A stretch of 17,971 nt of DNA from positions 943,713 to 961,683 of the forward strand of contig WELB01000009.1 of NCBI GenBank assembly GCA_009602725.1. Reading direction: 5' to 3'. The stretch's first letter is position 1, and each line of letters begins with the position of its first letter. Below the pieces are notes generated by a model. It was not told the origin of the DNA, did not search any database, and saw only the letters and a list, made by a program, of their open reading frames with translations. The position numbers and the translations under genes are program-made. This document shows, in pieces, positions 17,737-17,971 of the stretch. The DNA is from Spirogloea muscicola. Taxonomy: Eukaryota; Streptophyta; Zygnematophyceae; Spirogloeales; Spirogloeaceae.

Positions 17737-17971
17737 AGAGAGAAGGCGCGCGGTGCGCATGAAATTAAAGCGAGGCCAATTCAAGCCATTACATTGTTCA
17801 GGCAGAAAATGCAGAAAGTGCAAAGAATGCAGCGCAAAGAATGTGGCTACATGAAAAGACGCCCTATACTAGGAGGGCCGGAGGTGCCACAGAGCGGGGG
17901 GAGCCGTGCTGACGGGGGCCATGTCGACTCGACCGGTACCGCTTGTGGAGCTGCTAGAGGAGGTTGAGGAA
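17737..17971 (-). repeat. Inverted identical copy of 4269-4503, cut by the window edge
   Basis: The reverse complement equals 4269-4503 with no mismatch seen. It contains the element end, the tail and the start of a minisatellite unit, and continues beyond the window. The copies face each other across 13.2 kb. Confidence 0.92.

Overview
The window looks like nuclear DNA of a green alga or close relative, most likely a chlorophyte of the trebouxiophyte kind (inference). Three things point there: a plant/algal-type tRNA-Pro(CGG); an AT-rich insert coding the C-terminal part of a plant/algal mitochondrial NADH dehydrogenase subunit 2; and a gene with many introns bearing GT..AG splice sites. There is no bacterial operon structure, CRISPR array or rRNA.

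Layout. Positions 1-2870 are dispersed repeats interrupted by a mitochondrial insert (about 445-1100, nad2 on the minus strand) and a 67-bp perfect hairpin (1279-1345). A GC-rich stretch (3240-3690) leads into five 135-bp minisatellite units (about 3693-4371) and a 3' tail ending at 4503. The final 235 bases of this block reappear without a visible mismatch, inverted, at the right edge of the window (17737-17971). Positions 4962-6545 form a giant diverged foldback with arms of about 660 and 820 bp. tRNA-Pro(CGG) lies at 7085-7156, and most of it plus its 3' flank is tandemly duplicated, creating a 5'-truncated tRNA pseudogene. Positions 7660-9990 hold further foldback and dispersed repeats.

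The one well supported protein gene runs from 10304 to 15103 on the plus strand. I could assemble 16 exons that stay in frame and give 635 residues: two tandem isochorismatase-fold cysteine hydrolase domains (biuret hydrolase/ureidoacrylate-amidohydrolase-like) and a low-complexity tail ending in a CaaX-type box (CTML). The second domain keeps the Asp-Lys-Cys catalytic residues. The first has Lys, Thr and Gly in their places, so it looks like a pseudoenzyme domain. Exon lengths in the two halves match (129/129, 81/81, 59/59), which points to internal duplication of an intron-containing ancestor.

Downstream (15104-17971) I see no convincing gene, only more copies of the same repeat families. 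The strongest family is a short module with a GGGCTGG...CCAGCCC stem-loop core, found more than 20 times in both orientations with base-pair-preserving variation. Several copies are paired head-to-head as foldbacks. The window is therefore one conserved gene and one tRNA gene in a dense field of hairpin-forming repeats.
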